From: Candidatus Gastranaerophilales bacterium
GTDB taxonomy: Bacteria; Cyanobacteriota; Vampirovibrionia; Gastranaerophilales; Gastranaerophilaceae
DNA: 48,137 bases
NCBI GenBank assembly: GCA_944325705.1
Contig: CALVBB010000017.1
Coordinates: 1 to 48,137 of the forward strand
Direction: 5' to 3'
Shown here piece after piece: positions 24,399 through 33,417 of this stretch. A model generated the notes under the pieces. That model did not search any database and had not been told where the DNA came from. It saw only the letters and a program-made list of their open reading frames with translations. Numbering within the stretch: the stretch's first letter is position 1; every line of letters begins with the position of its first letter. A program made the translations under genes and the position numbers.

Positions 24399-24508
24399 TT
24401 TTTTTTTAAGACTTGAAGTCTCCACAAGTCTGATAAACCTCAATCAACTAGCTTTTCACTTGTAAAATGAACGGATTATTTGAGAGCGTCACTCGGCGTA
24501 TTTTATAT

Positions 24509-25228
24509 TTATACACTTGCCGGCTGTTCGGTCTGCTCTTTTTTGTAGCTTTCAGGAAGAGGGGCGCAGTTTTCGTATTCTGCCAGTTCTGAAATCTGTT
24601 TGCACCATTCGTAAATTATCACATCTTCTGGCAGTTTGTAAGAGATAGGTTTTCCAATATGAAGCTGAACATTGCGTCTTGTGAACGGTTTTAGTTTCGG
24701 ATAGCCGTCCCAGCCTGCAATTGCAACAGGAATTATGTCAGCTTTTGCATTTTTTGCAATTACAACAAAGCCTTTTTTAATACCTTCAAGTTTGCCGTAC
24801 GGACGGGTTCCGCCCTGAGGAAATACTCCGAGCGACCAGCTTGTTTTAAATATATCTCTTACTGTTTTGAAAGTTGCGATTTCAGGTTTTGTTCTGTCAA
24901 CGGCAAATGCACCAAGGCGTTTAATCAGCCAGCTGAATTTTTCCTGCGGTTCAAAAAGTTCTTTCTTAGCCATGAATGCGATTATTTTTTTCACAGCCAT
25001 AGGAACTAAAAACGGATCAAATATAGAAACATGGTTCGCCGTAAAAATATATTTGTCGCGTTTATTCCATTTCGGAAGGTTTTCAACTCCGGTGATTTTG
25101 TAGTTATAAAATATTGTAAAAAACGGTATTACAACCCCGTATAGAAAACATAAATAGAAAATTGACCTGAATATATTGTATTCGGACGCGTATCTTCTAT
25201 TAAAATTTCTTGGCGGCTTTTTAGTCAT
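24509..25228 (-). CDS. plsC: 1-acyl-glycerol-3-phosphate acyltransferase (PlsC type)
   Basis: The protein has 239 residues from the ATG at 25228, which has GGAG upstream. It has one N-terminal hydrophobic segment, the acyltransferase motif N-H-V-S-I-F-D-P-F (catalytic His-Asp) and F-P-Q-G-G-T-R-P as the glycerol-phosphate site. In that motif the usual Glu is Gln and one extra Gly is present. The start overlaps the stop of a second plsC by 8 bp, so the pair is coupled. It would acylate lysophosphatidate or a related lipid at the membrane. Confidence 0.9.
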   Translation of the reverse strand: MTKKPPRNFNRRYASEYNIFRSIFYLCFLYGVVIPFFTIFYNYKITGVENLPKWNKRDKYIFTANHVSIFDPFLVPMAVKKIIAFMAKKELFEPQEKFSWLIKRLGAFAVDRTKPEIATFKTVRDIFKTSWSLGVFPQGGTRPYGKLEGIKKGFVVIAKNAKADIIPVAIAGWDGYPKLKPFTRRNVQLHIGKPISYKLPEDVIIYEWCKQISELAEYENCAPLPESYKKEQTEQPASV

Positions 25229-25907
25229 TCTTAACTCCAATCTTATCTTGAGAACTATCATCAGGAATATACTTAAATCCGGTTAATTTTTGGATTTCAT
25301 CAGTCCACTTTTCAACAACGCTTTCCACATCATCGCTGTAAGGTATTGGCTTCCCTATTTTTACTATAATTTTGCCGGAGAAAGGCAGTCTTTTAACCTC
25401 ATTTGTTCCTATAATTCCGACGGGCAAAACATCACATTTTGTAATTTTTGCAAGACCGGCAAAGCCTTTTGTAACTCCTCTTATTTCACCCGGAAGCCCC
25501 CTTGTTCCCTGAGGAAATATGCCGAATACCCATTTGCTTTTTTTTATTTCCATGACTGTTTTGATGGTAGATGGCCCGAGGCTTTCTCTGTTTACCGCAA
25601 ATGCTCCAAGCCAGTCAATCCACCAGCGCAGGAATCTAATGTCAAATAATTCTTTTTTTGCCATAAACGCAACACGTCTTGGCAAAACCGCACAAATTAA
25701 TGGCGGATCCAGTGTTGATAGGTGGTTAGCGCATACGATATACTTATTATCTTCCGGAACATTTTCAAGCCCCTCAACTTCAAGCCTGTAAACAAGCTTA
25801 AATCTAATCATATAAAAAATTTTGCATACCAGAAACATAAAAAGACTGCGCCAGAAGTTATATTCAGAGGCTGTACGTTTTGAGTATTCTTTTTTTACTT
25901 TAGACAT
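25221..25907 (-). CDS. plsC: 1-acyl-glycerol-3-phosphate acyltransferase (PlsC type), second copy
   Basis: The protein has 228 residues. It shows an N-terminal membrane anchor, motif I N-H-L-S-T-L-D-P-P, M-A-K-K-E-L-F in motif II, F-P-Q-G-T-R-G in motif III and a V-G-I-I-G-T-N motif IV-like strand. The paralogue downstream shares M-A-K-K-E-L-F and F-P-Q-G, so this is a tandem duplication that has diverged. AAGGGAG precedes the ATG. The two may differ in acyl donor or acceptor. Confidence 0.9.
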   Translation of the reverse strand: MSKVKKEYSKRTASEYNFWRSLFMFLVCKIFYMIRFKLVYRLEVEGLENVPEDNKYIVCANHLSTLDPPLICAVLPRRVAFMAKKELFDIRFLRWWIDWLGAFAVNRESLGPSTIKTVMEIKKSKWVFGIFPQGTRGLPGEIRGVTKGFAGLAKITKCDVLPVGIIGTNEVKRLPFSGKIIVKIGKPIPYSDDVESVVEKWTDEIQKLTGFKYIPDDSSQDKIGVKND

Positions 25908-25989
25908 AGGTTTCTCCCTTAACTCATATTATACAATAAAAATTTTTTATTATATAATTAGGTGGACGAATAAGAAGGAGATAAGATAC

Positions 25990-28257
25990 ATGTCAATGCC
26001 AAAAACATCTGAGAATAGACTGGAAAATGAATTATTTAAAAGTGTTTATGACAAAACCCCTGATTATATTAAAAAGGCTGATTTAATGGATTTTTCGCAG
26101 GATGGAGAGTTCTCTTTTGTCTTAAAAAAAGAGCATCTGGAAGCTTATGACGAGAAGAAAAATCCTGAGGGCTTAAACTTAAAAGAATGGTTTGCAAATT
26201 ATGCAAAAGAAGCAAAAGTATCTACTGCCGGCATAAGAGGCCCCCAGAATATTTTATATCCGCAGGATACAAGGTTCCCTATTAACCTTGTCGGAATTGT
26301 GCTTGCTACTTTAGCAAAAGCGCTTGTTGCAAATGAAAAATATAAAGGCAAAGAAATTGTAAAAATTGCAGGCAGAGAAGTCCGCTATAATTCAGCACTT
26401 TTTCTGGATGCAATAGCCAGAGTTCAGGCTGCTAACGGTATCAAAACGCTGGTTCCTGCAGGCAGAAAAACTATTCCTATATGGCTTGCCTCATTTCTGG
26501 CGTTCAAGCTTGACCTGCTCGGCGGGGAATATATTACCTCAAGCCACGGGATTTCAGTTAAAAACGCTACCAAAGACCTGAACTGTCAGGGCAGCCAGTA
26601 TTTGCCGGAAGAATCAATGGAATTTGTTGATAAAATTCAGGAAATATTTGATAAAGTTGAGAAAAACGGTACCTATGAAATTAGGATTTCAGCAAAAGAC
26701 AATCCGCTTATTGATGAAAAAGTAATGACAAAACTTGACGACGGGGTTGACCTGTATGTTGAATACCTTAAATCCGGCGTTGCACAAAAAATTAATCTTG
26801 ATTTGATAAAGAATTTAAAACAAAAAATAGTTATTGAAAATGTCGGAGGGTCTGCTTACAGAACGCTTTCCAGGGTGCTTAATAAACTTGAAATCTCTGA
26901 AAATTTTGATTGGCTGAACATTGAGGAAGATCCGTTCTTCCATTCAATCGGAAAATACGATGTTACACCGAAAGGCGAGCATGCTTTCTATGACTATTCA
27001 GTAGATGCAACTGTCGTTGCAAAACGGCAGAACGGCGAAAAGTTTTTCCCGGTAATTGAATCTATGCACTACGATGAAAAGTTGAAAAATTATCCGCTCA
27101 ATACTGCTGTATTGATTACAGATCCTGACCATGACAGGCTTACAGTAACACAGGTTGAGAGTTCTGACAGGATTCCTTTTCTGGAAGAAAACGGCATCGA
27201 TTATGTAAGTCTTGATGACGGAAGAATTTTGACTGTATTTACTGCAAATCAGGCATTTTTAATGATTATGGACTTCTGGGCAAAACAGCTTAAGGCTCAG
27301 AAGCTGTGGGAAAAGCATCCAAGATTTATTATTAAGACTACTGCTTCTGCCAGTTCATGGGATGAATGGGCGCAAGCGCATGACGTAAACGTTGTTAATG
27401 TTCCTGTCGGGTTCAAAGAGATTGCAAATATTATGAAAAAAGTTGAACTTCAATTGAAAAAGCATCCTGAAAAAGAGGTTGTTGTCGATGATGTTTTCGG
27501 CAGAGCAATAAATCTCGGCAAGAATCCGCGGCTTCTTTTCGGCGGGGAAGAATCCGGCGGAATGATTATGGGAACTGAAGACTTGATTGCATCTCTTGCA
27601 GGAAGAAAAGCCGTTGCAATGAGAGAAAAAAGTGCAACAGAGGCTATAATTGTTGCCTCTGCATTGATTGCAAAACGCAAAAATCAGCCGCTTTCAGATT
27701 ATCTGAAAGAAATATTTGATGACAATAGTATCACAGGTCGTTATGATACCCGCGTGGATATTGCATACTATAATGAATCTGAGCCTGATATTGAAAAGCT
27801 TAAGGCTGATAAAATTGAAGGTGAAAAGAAACGAACTAAAAACGATTTATTCTATCTTTCCATGGCAATGGCTGTTAAAGAAGGGCTTATGACAATGGAT
27901 GATGTAAGAGAAGTTCTGAATGATTCTTTCAAGAGCCTTATTTTTGATAATTTGCTTGATATAAAATTTGTAGGCGACGGAACTTATTTAAAATTTGCTC
28001 ACAAGTATATAGAAATCAGACCTTCAGGAACTGATGCTAAAACAAAGGCTTACGGCGGCGGTTCTAACAAAGGAATGATAGAAACTTACGCTAATGTTCT
28101 CGGCAACTACTCAGGTGATAGAACAGAACTCCATAAGAAATTTATTCCGGAGGATTTCTATAACAAAACTAAGGACGAGGCAATGAAATATTATCTTGCT
28201 TTTGTTGAGAAGGATGCAAACAACGAAAAGTTTGAAATTCCTGAATATAAATTCTAA
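25990..28257 (+). CDS. Alpha-D-phosphohexomutase family enzyme (phosphoglucomutase-like)
   Basis: The protein has 755 residues from the ATG at 25990 (AAGGAG upstream). It is much longer than the usual 450-580. It has the family landmarks A-G-I-R-G (about 80-84), a phosphoserine loop T-S-S-H-G-I-S at 183-189 in place of T-A-S-H-N-P, the metal loop D-P-D-H-D-R, the sugar loop G-G-E-E-S-G-G and the phosphate loop R-P-S-G-T-D-A-K. It would interconvert sugar 1- and 6-phosphates. The order of motifs supports function, but the altered serine loop makes the substrate uncertain. It is divergent from plsC. Confidence 0.85.
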   Translation: MSMPKTSENRLENELFKSVYDKTPDYIKKADLMDFSQDGEFSFVLKKEHLEAYDEKKNPEGLNLKEWFANYAKEAKVSTAGIRGPQNILYPQDTRFPINLVGIVLATLAKALVANEKYKGKEIVKIAGREVRYNSALFLDAIARVQAANGIKTLVPAGRKTIPIWLASFLAFKLDLLGGEYITSSHGISVKNATKDLNCQGSQYLPEESMEFVDKIQEIFDKVEKNGTYEIRISAKDNPLIDEKVMTKLDDGVDLYVEYLKSGVAQKINLDLIKNLKQKIVIENVGGSAYRTLSRVLNKLEISENFDWLNIEEDPFFHSIGKYDVTPKGEHAFYDYSVDATVVAKRQNGEKFFPVIESMHYDEKLKNYPLNTAVLITDPDHDRLTVTQVESSDRIPFLEENGIDYVSLDDGRILTVFTANQAFLMIMDFWAKQLKAQKLWEKHPRFIIKTTASASSWDEWAQAHDVNVVNVPVGFKEIANIMKKVELQLKKHPEKEVVVDDVFGRAINLGKNPRLLFGGEESGGMIMGTEDLIASLAGRKAVAMREKSATEAIIVASALIAKRKNQPLSDYLKEIFDDNSITGRYDTRVDIAYYNESEPDIEKLKADKIEGEKKRTKNDLFYLSMAMAVKEGLMTMDDVREVLNDSFKSLIFDNLLDIKFVGDGTYLKFAHKYIEIRPSGTDAKTKAYGGGSNKGMIETYANVLGNYSGDRTELHKKFIPEDFYNKTKDEAMKYYLAFVEKDANNEKFEIPEYKF

Positions 28258-28278
28258 AGAGCATAATGCAGATTGATT

Positions 28279-28306
28279 TAAAGGTCGGGAAATGCCTGAC
28301 CTTTTT
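28279..28306 (+). terminator. Terminator after the phosphohexomutase
   Basis: AAAGGTC-(G)GG-AAATG-CC(T)-GACCTTTTT is a slightly imperfect stem followed by a T run, 22 bases after the stop codon. Confidence 0.75.
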
Positions 28307-28361
28307 GTCTGGCTTTTAGAAGTAGTTATATTAATTAATTACCGGCTCGGCTGTTAAGATC

Positions 28362-30002
28362 TCACTTTTTATATTTTTTATGCGCGTTTCTGGTAAGTGA
28401 TTTTTTTGCAAACTCAATAGCTTCAATTTCCGAGTAGAAAATGTGTTTTGTGCCGATTTCGTCTGTCAATTTATACTCCGAGAGTTGTTTATAAATATCT
28501 TTGTTTTTTAATACCAGAATAAGTTTTATGTGCTGTGATTTCAGCCTCAGAATAATATCTTCAAAAGCAAACAGCGCAGATATATCGAGAGTTTCATCAA
28601 AGTCGCAGTTGATAATCAAATATCTGGTTCCTAAAAGTTCGTCAAACTGTGCAATAAGCTGGGTTGCCGAGCCGAAGAAAAATTCTCCGTCAATATGTAC
28701 CGCACGGATTTTGTGTTTGTAATCCCTTTCCACCTTCTGTTCGAGTTTTACAATATCTTCATCGTAAACTGGCTTATGGATAAGTTTTGCCCTGTCGGCA
28801 GCTTTTTTCGCATATAAAAGTGCAGCAAGAGTAATTCCTGCCCCGACCGCTACTATAAGATTATAAAATACCGTAAGAAGAAATACTATGGCAAGGACGT
28901 ATAAATCTTCTTTTGGTGCAAGTTTTATGACTTTAAGAAGTTTTACATCAATAATATCGTAGCCAATTTTTATTAGTATGCCGGCAAGAACGCAAAGCGG
29001 AATTTCCGCTACAAACCCTGAAAATTTATAAAGCAGTAAAATAAGTACAACCGGAGTTACAATTGCGGCAAATCTTGTTGTTGCACCGGTTTTTAAAGCT
29101 GCGACAGTTCTCATTGTAGCAGCAGCACCGGGAAGCGTTCCGGTAAGTGCGCAGCAAAGGTTCCCGATACCCTGTGAGGCAATAAGTCTTTGCGGGGAGG
29201 AGTTTATTTTAGTTAAAGAATTGCACACAAGTCCGGTCATTAGAGTTTCGGCGGACAGAATTATTGCAAGAGTTACCGCATAATGAAAGTATGTAATAAT
29301 GTCGTGCAGGTTTGCGGAAGGCAGGCTAAGTTTTGGAAATGCTGCAGATACGTTTGCAATTTTAGGAATATCCAGACCAGCCTTTATTGAAATTATTGTA
29401 CAAATTATTAAAGCAAGAATCTGTGACGGCAGATATTTTGTGAAGCGTTTCGGTATTCCAAATACAATGGCAAGAGTTAAAAGTCCGAGGAGAGCTGCTT
29501 TTATGTTCATTGTGTTTAATGCTGTAAAAACATGTTCAAGACTTTCTATCGTGTTGGAAAAAGGCTGCAGGCCAAGCAACGGATTTAACTGCATTATGAT
29601 AATTATTGTTCCGACCCCGTTCATAAATCCTGATATAACAGGATATGGAACATATTTTACAATATCAGTTAACTTTGTTAAAGATAGTATAATCTGTATT
29701 GCAGCAGCCATTAGCATAACCAGAATAACTGAATTAATATCTTTATTCAGTGCGTGCATAACCGAGGCAATAACAATTGCGGAAGGCCCTGTTATTCCGG
29801 AAATCATCGGAACTTTTGTACCTAAGATTCCTGCAACAAAACATAATATTATAGCTCCCCATACACCGGCTCCCGCGCCGAAACCGGTTGCAACACCAAA
29901 TGCAAGCGCCTGCGGCAGCGCGATTATTGCTGCGTTTATTCCGCCTAAAATATCCCCTGTGATAATGTTTAGTTTAAGTTTTATCGTTTCACTGCTGAAC
30001 AT
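28362..30002 (-). CDS. SulP/SLC26-family anion transporter with STAS domain
   Basis: The protein has 546 residues. About 12-14 hydrophobic segments span residues 10-400, beginning with G-D-I-L-G-G-I-N-A-A-I-I-A-L-P-Q-A-L-A-F-G. The G-I-T-G-P-S-A-I-V motif is in the third segment, and C-A-L-T-G-T-L-P-G-A-A-A-T-M-R-T follows later. A cytoplasmic STAS domain covers about 425-535 (L-I-I-N-C-D-F-D-E-T-L-D-I-S-A-L). Substrates in the family include sulfate, bicarbonate and dicarboxylates; sequence alone does not decide. No ribosome site precedes the ATG, so it may be leaderless like metF, which is divergent from it. Confidence 0.92.
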   Translation of the reverse strand: MFSSETIKLKLNIITGDILGGINAAIIALPQALAFGVATGFGAGAGVWGAIILCFVAGILGTKVPMISGITGPSAIVIASVMHALNKDINSVILVMLMAAAIQIILSLTKLTDIVKYVPYPVISGFMNGVGTIIIIMQLNPLLGLQPFSNTIESLEHVFTALNTMNIKAALLGLLTLAIVFGIPKRFTKYLPSQILALIICTIISIKAGLDIPKIANVSAAFPKLSLPSANLHDIITYFHYAVTLAIILSAETLMTGLVCNSLTKINSSPQRLIASQGIGNLCCALTGTLPGAAATMRTVAALKTGATTRFAAIVTPVVLILLLYKFSGFVAEIPLCVLAGILIKIGYDIIDVKLLKVIKLAPKEDLYVLAIVFLLTVFYNLIVAVGAGITLAALLYAKKAADRAKLIHKPVYDEDIVKLEQKVERDYKHKIRAVHIDGEFFFGSATQLIAQFDELLGTRYLIINCDFDETLDISALFAFEDIILRLKSQHIKLILVLKNKDIYKQLSEYKLTDEIGTKHIFYSEIEAIEFAKKSLTRNAHKKYKK

Positions 30003-30053
30003 AGTTTTTATATTAACATAAAAAGTGCAGTCAGGAAAAGTTTGTATTATTTG

Positions 30054-30062
30054 TGATATAAT
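30054..30062 (+). promoter_or_regulatory. Extended -10 of metF (leaderless start)
   Basis: TGATATAAT ends six bases before the ATG at 30069, putting +1 on the A of the start codon. There is no ribosome site. Confidence 0.65.
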
Positions 30063-30068
30063 TCAGAT

Positions 30069-30917
30069 ATGAAGTTGAATGAAATTTATGCAAAAGAGGA
30101 CGGGCTAAAAATATCTTTTGAAGTTTTTCCTCCGAAAGACGGTGAAGCCGGTCATCCTGCACTTTTGAGCGAGCTTGAATTTTTAAAAAATTATAAACCT
30201 GTTCTTGTGTCTTTAACCTGGGGTGCCGGTGGAAATAACAACAATTCATTTGAACTTATAAAGCTAATTAATGAAAAATTTAATCTGATGCCGCATTTTA
30301 CCTGTGTGTGTAGCAGTAAAGAAACTGTTGAAAATCATCTTGAATGTATTGAGCATCTCGGCATTGAAAATATTCTGGCACTCAGAGGAGATGAACCGAA
30401 AGATATAGATGTTTGTCATACTGATTTTCGATATGCAAATGAACTTGTGGCATTTATAAGAGGGCGCGCTGCATTAAGCGTTGCTGTTGCCGGTTATCCG
30501 GAAGGGCATATTGAGGCTCCTGATATAAAAACTGATATTATTAATCTTAAAAAGAAAATAGATGCAGGGGCGGAAGTTATCTATACACAGCTGTTTTTTG
30601 ATAACGACAAATTCTTTAAATACAGGGAACTTGTTGCTAATGCAGGAATTAACGTCCCCGTAATTCCAGGGATTATGCCTGTTCTGAGTATGAAACAGGT
30701 TAAGAAAATGACTTCCATGGCAAAAATTAGTATTCCTGCTGAGATGATGAAAAATCTTGAAAAGTTTGAAAATTCCCCTGATGATATGAAAAATTTCGGT
30801 ATTGAATTTGCACTATCGCAGTGCTCTAATCTTATATCAAACGGCGTTGATGCCATGCACTTTTACACGCTGAATAAGTCTTATTCGGTTTCAAAAATTC
30901 TGGATAGTATTTTATAA
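30069..30917 (+). CDS. metF: Methylenetetrahydrofolate reductase
   Basis: The protein has 282 residues, typical of MetF. The N-terminal I-S-F-E-V-F-P-P-K holds the catalytic Glu. The barrel continues with T-W-G-A-G-G, H-F-T-C-V-C, I-L-A-L-R-G-D-E-P and Y-T-Q-L-F-F-D. It reduces 5,10-methylene-THF to 5-methyl-THF for methionine synthesis with FAD. No S-box or other riboswitch is possible because the mRNA appears leaderless. It is followed after 17 bp by deoC, probably cotranscribed. Confidence 0.95.
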   Translation: MKLNEIYAKEDGLKISFEVFPPKDGEAGHPALLSELEFLKNYKPVLVSLTWGAGGNNNNSFELIKLINEKFNLMPHFTCVCSSKETVENHLECIEHLGIENILALRGDEPKDIDVCHTDFRYANELVAFIRGRAALSVAVAGYPEGHIEAPDIKTDIINLKKKIDAGAEVIYTQLFFDNDKFFKYRELVANAGINVPVIPGIMPVLSMKQVKKMTSMAKISIPAEMMKNLEKFENSPDDMKNFGIEFALSQCSNLISNGVDAMHFYTLNKSYSVSKILDSIL

Positions 30918-30934
30918 AATGTGAGGTTTATATT

Positions 30935-31585
30935 ATGGATAATTTAAATAAATATATTGAGCATACTCTTTTAAAGCAGGACGCAAAAAAAGAAGATTTT
31001 GAAAAGCTTTTTTACGAGGCAAAAGAGTACAATTTTTCAGGCGTTTGTATCAATCCGGCTTATGTAAAAATGGCAAAAGAAGCGCTTGAAGGCACAGGTA
31101 TTAATGTTGTAACTGTAATAGGCTTTCCTCTCGGTGCAAATAAGACGGAGGTTAAAGCTTTTGAAGCATCCTGTGCAAAAGCTGACGGTGCCGATGAAAT
31201 TGATATGGTTATTAATGTTACCGGCATGAAAAACAAAGATTATGACTTTGTGCGGGATGACATTAAAGCTGTAAAAATTGCCTGCGGTAATATCCCGCTT
31301 AAAGTTATTCTGGAAACGGATCTTCTGGAAAAGGATGAAATTAAACAAGCCTGCGAACTCGCGGTACAGGCAGGTGCAGATTTCGTAAAAACTTCAACAG
31401 GCTTTGTTAAAAACGGTACAGGTGCAAAGGCTGAAGATGTAAAACTGATGTATGAAACGGTTAATTCTCATGGGCTTAAAGTAAAAGCTTCAGGCGGGAT
31501 AAGAGATAAAGAAACTGCGCTGCAAATGATTGACGCGGGCGCCTCACGTCTTGGAACTTCTTCGGGTGTGAAAATTGTTTCATAA
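30935..31585 (+). CDS. deoC: Deoxyribose-phosphate aldolase
   Basis: The protein has 216 residues, the usual size. The class I aldolase barrel shows E-H-T-L-L-K at the start, V-I-G-F-P-L-G-A, E-I-D-M-V-I-N, F-V-K-T-S-T-G-F (Schiff-base Lys) and V-K-A-S-G-G-I-R-D. It cleaves deoxyribose 5-phosphate to glyceraldehyde 3-phosphate and acetaldehyde in deoxynucleoside salvage. GAGG lies before the ATG. It is downstream of metF, an unusual pairing of pathways. Confidence 0.95.
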   Translation: MDNLNKYIEHTLLKQDAKKEDFEKLFYEAKEYNFSGVCINPAYVKMAKEALEGTGINVVTVIGFPLGANKTEVKAFEASCAKADGADEIDMVINVTGMKNKDYDFVRDDIKAVKIACGNIPLKVILETDLLEKDEIKQACELAVQAGADFVKTSTGFVKNGTGAKAEDVKLMYETVNSHGLKVKASGGIRDKETALQMIDAGASRLGTSSGVKIVS

Positions 31586-31645
31586 TCATTATAATGTTAT
31601 TGAGGGCTGCCGTACCGGAGCTTATGCAAGATAAAGGGTTAAATA

Positions 31646-32740
31646 ATGGGTGATGAAGACAAGCAATATGATGCCACCCCGAGAAAACTGGAGCAGGCAA
31701 GAAAGGAAGGGCAGGTTGTTAAATCTAAAGATTTTTCAACCGCTGTTTCGCTGTTGATATTGTTTTCTGCGATATTCGGGCTTGCTCCTTTTATATGGAA
31801 CCAGATTACCCAGCTTTTTACTCTTTTATATGAACAGATACCCAACACGCATCTTGAGCGGATTGGGCTTGCGTATATTTTTCTGGTGACAGTAAAAGCT
31901 GCTGTACTGATTATCGCGCCTATACTTGCGCTTGCGTGGTTTGTTGCGGTAATGGCGGATTTTATTCAGGTCGGCCCGCTTGTTGCGACAGCGCCTCTGA
32001 TGCCGAAGCTTGACAAACTTAACCCGACCAAATATTTCAAAAATATTATGTCCATAAAGACACTTTTTGAATTGTTCAAAAATATTTTAAAGGTTGTTAT
32101 TCTTGGTTATATCGGCTGGTCTGTTTATATGGATCATATCAAAAGTATATTGATGCTTGCTGCAATTGATAACAATTTTGCAGTTATGATTGAGTTTGGA
32201 AAACTCATCACTGATTTTATTTTCAAAGCATGTATTGCCTTTTTAATAATTTCTGCTGCAGATTACGGGGTTACAAAGTGGAAATTCTTAAAAGACCAGA
32301 AAATGTCATTTAAAGAGATAAAAGATGAATATAAAAACACAGAAGGCGATCCGAATGTAAAAGCAGCTCTCAGGCAGCGCCGTATGCAAATGCTGCAGCG
32401 TGGTATGATGGATTCTGTTCCGGAAGCGGATTTTGTTGTGACAAACCCTGTCCACGTTGCCTGCGCTCTTAAATACAAGGCTGAGGAAATGGCTTCTCCG
32501 ATGCTTATTGCAAAGGGAACAGAGCTTATTGCTAAAAAGATTATAAAAATTGCGGCAGAACATGGGATACCTGTCATAGAAAACCCTCCTGTCGCAAGGG
32601 CGCTGTTTAAGATGGTTGATTTAAACCAGCAGATACCGCCGGAACTCTATAAAGCCGTTGCTGAAATCTTACTTTTTGTTTACAACTTGAAAAATAATAG
32701 GAATCAGGGTAGAATAAATCCAGAGCCTAAGAAAAAATAA
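31646..32740 (+). CDS. flhB: FlhB-family flagellar/type III export gate protein
   Basis: The protein has 364 residues. It begins with the family motif D-A-T-P-R-K-L-E-Q-A-R-K-E-G-Q-V-V-K-S-K-D, has four membrane segments (about 32-50, 78-108, 140-165, 190-206) and ends with the cytoplasmic domain carrying the self-cleavage site N-P-V-H at 267-270 (N-P-T-H in most). Cleavage after Asn switches export specificity. AAGGG precedes the ATG, and a TATAAT at 31590-31595 may be its -10. A sigma-28-like gene follows by three bases; no other flagellar or secretion genes are in the window. Confidence 0.92.
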   Translation: MGDEDKQYDATPRKLEQARKEGQVVKSKDFSTAVSLLILFSAIFGLAPFIWNQITQLFTLLYEQIPNTHLERIGLAYIFLVTVKAAVLIIAPILALAWFVAVMADFIQVGPLVATAPLMPKLDKLNPTKYFKNIMSIKTLFELFKNILKVVILGYIGWSVYMDHIKSILMLAAIDNNFAVMIEFGKLITDFIFKACIAFLIISAADYGVTKWKFLKDQKMSFKEIKDEYKNTEGDPNVKAALRQRRMQMLQRGMMDSVPEADFVVTNPVHVACALKYKAEEMASPMLIAKGTELIAKKIIKIAAEHGIPVIENPPVARALFKMVDLNQQIPPELYKAVAEILLFVYNLKNNRNQGRINPEPKKK

Positions 32741-32743
32741 TTA

Positions 32744-33409
32744 ATGATGATTATGCAGGATAAAAATAAGTTAAAAGAATATATAGACATAGTTCAAAAG
32801 GTTGCAAGGGTTGAGCATAGAAGAATTCCATCACACATGGTAGAATATGAAGAACTTTTGTCTATCGGTATTATTGCAATTCAGGCTCTTATTAAAAATA
32901 AAACAGAAGAACAGCTGGCTCGTTATAATTCTGCATACATTGCAACTGCTGTAAGATGGGCTATCCGAAATGAGTTAAGAATCAGATATAAATGGTATTC
33001 TCTGAAACACAAAGTTGAAGAAGATGAAGAAGATGCGGAAGAGCCAAATAATCCAGAAACCCAAAAAGCAAAAGTCCGGGAGGCGATCTATGAAACAGTG
33101 CTTTCTATAGACGGGCTTGCTGATGCAGCCAGTGATAACGATTCCCCGTTTGACTTTTTGAAAGATAATCATGCAACGCCTGATGAAAATGCTGAAATTT
33201 CCGAGATGGGACGTATGATAAGAGAGGCAATCTCAAAACTTCCGCCTAAAGAAAGAACGGTTGTTGAGTATAGATTTTACAGAAATATGCAGGTGAAAGA
33301 CATTGCACGTCAGGTAGGACTTTCTTCTTCCCGTGTAACGAGAATTGTTCAGGCATCATTGAATAGCGTGAGGGAATACCTCAATTCCAAAGAACAGTTC
33401 GGTTATTAG
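32744..33409 (+). CDS. Sigma-28-like (FliA/WhiG type) RNA polymerase sigma factor
   Basis: The protein has 221 residues. Region 2 shows Y-E-E-L-L-S-I-G-I-I-A-I-Q-A-L and T-A-V-R-W-A-I-R-N-E-L-R. An acidic linker follows (E-E-D-E-E-D-A-E-E). Region 4 has L-P-P-K-E-R-T-V-V-E-Y-R-F-Y and the helix-turn-helix M-Q-V-K-D-I-A-R-Q-V-G-L-S-S-S-R-V-T-R-I. Adjacent flhB is a classical flagellar neighbour. The acidic linker of about 15 residues is unusual. Start choice among three close ATG codons (32744, 32747, 32753) is unclear. It probably directs export-apparatus or pilus-type gene classes. Confidence 0.85.
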   Translation: MMIMQDKNKLKEYIDIVQKVARVEHRRIPSHMVEYEELLSIGIIAIQALIKNKTEEQLARYNSAYIATAVRWAIRNELRIRYKWYSLKHKVEEDEEDAEEPNNPETQKAKVREAIYETVLSIDGLADAASDNDSPFDFLKDNHATPDENAEISEMGRMIREAISKLPPKERTVVEYRFYRNMQVKDIARQVGLSSSRVTRIVQASLNSVREYLNSKEQFGY

Positions 33410-33417
33410 TCTTAGCC

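Noticed and set aside
24409-24431. AGACTTG / CAAGTCT inverted repeat after pilin D
   Set aside because: It could be a terminator stem but no T run follows; evidence too weak to annotate.
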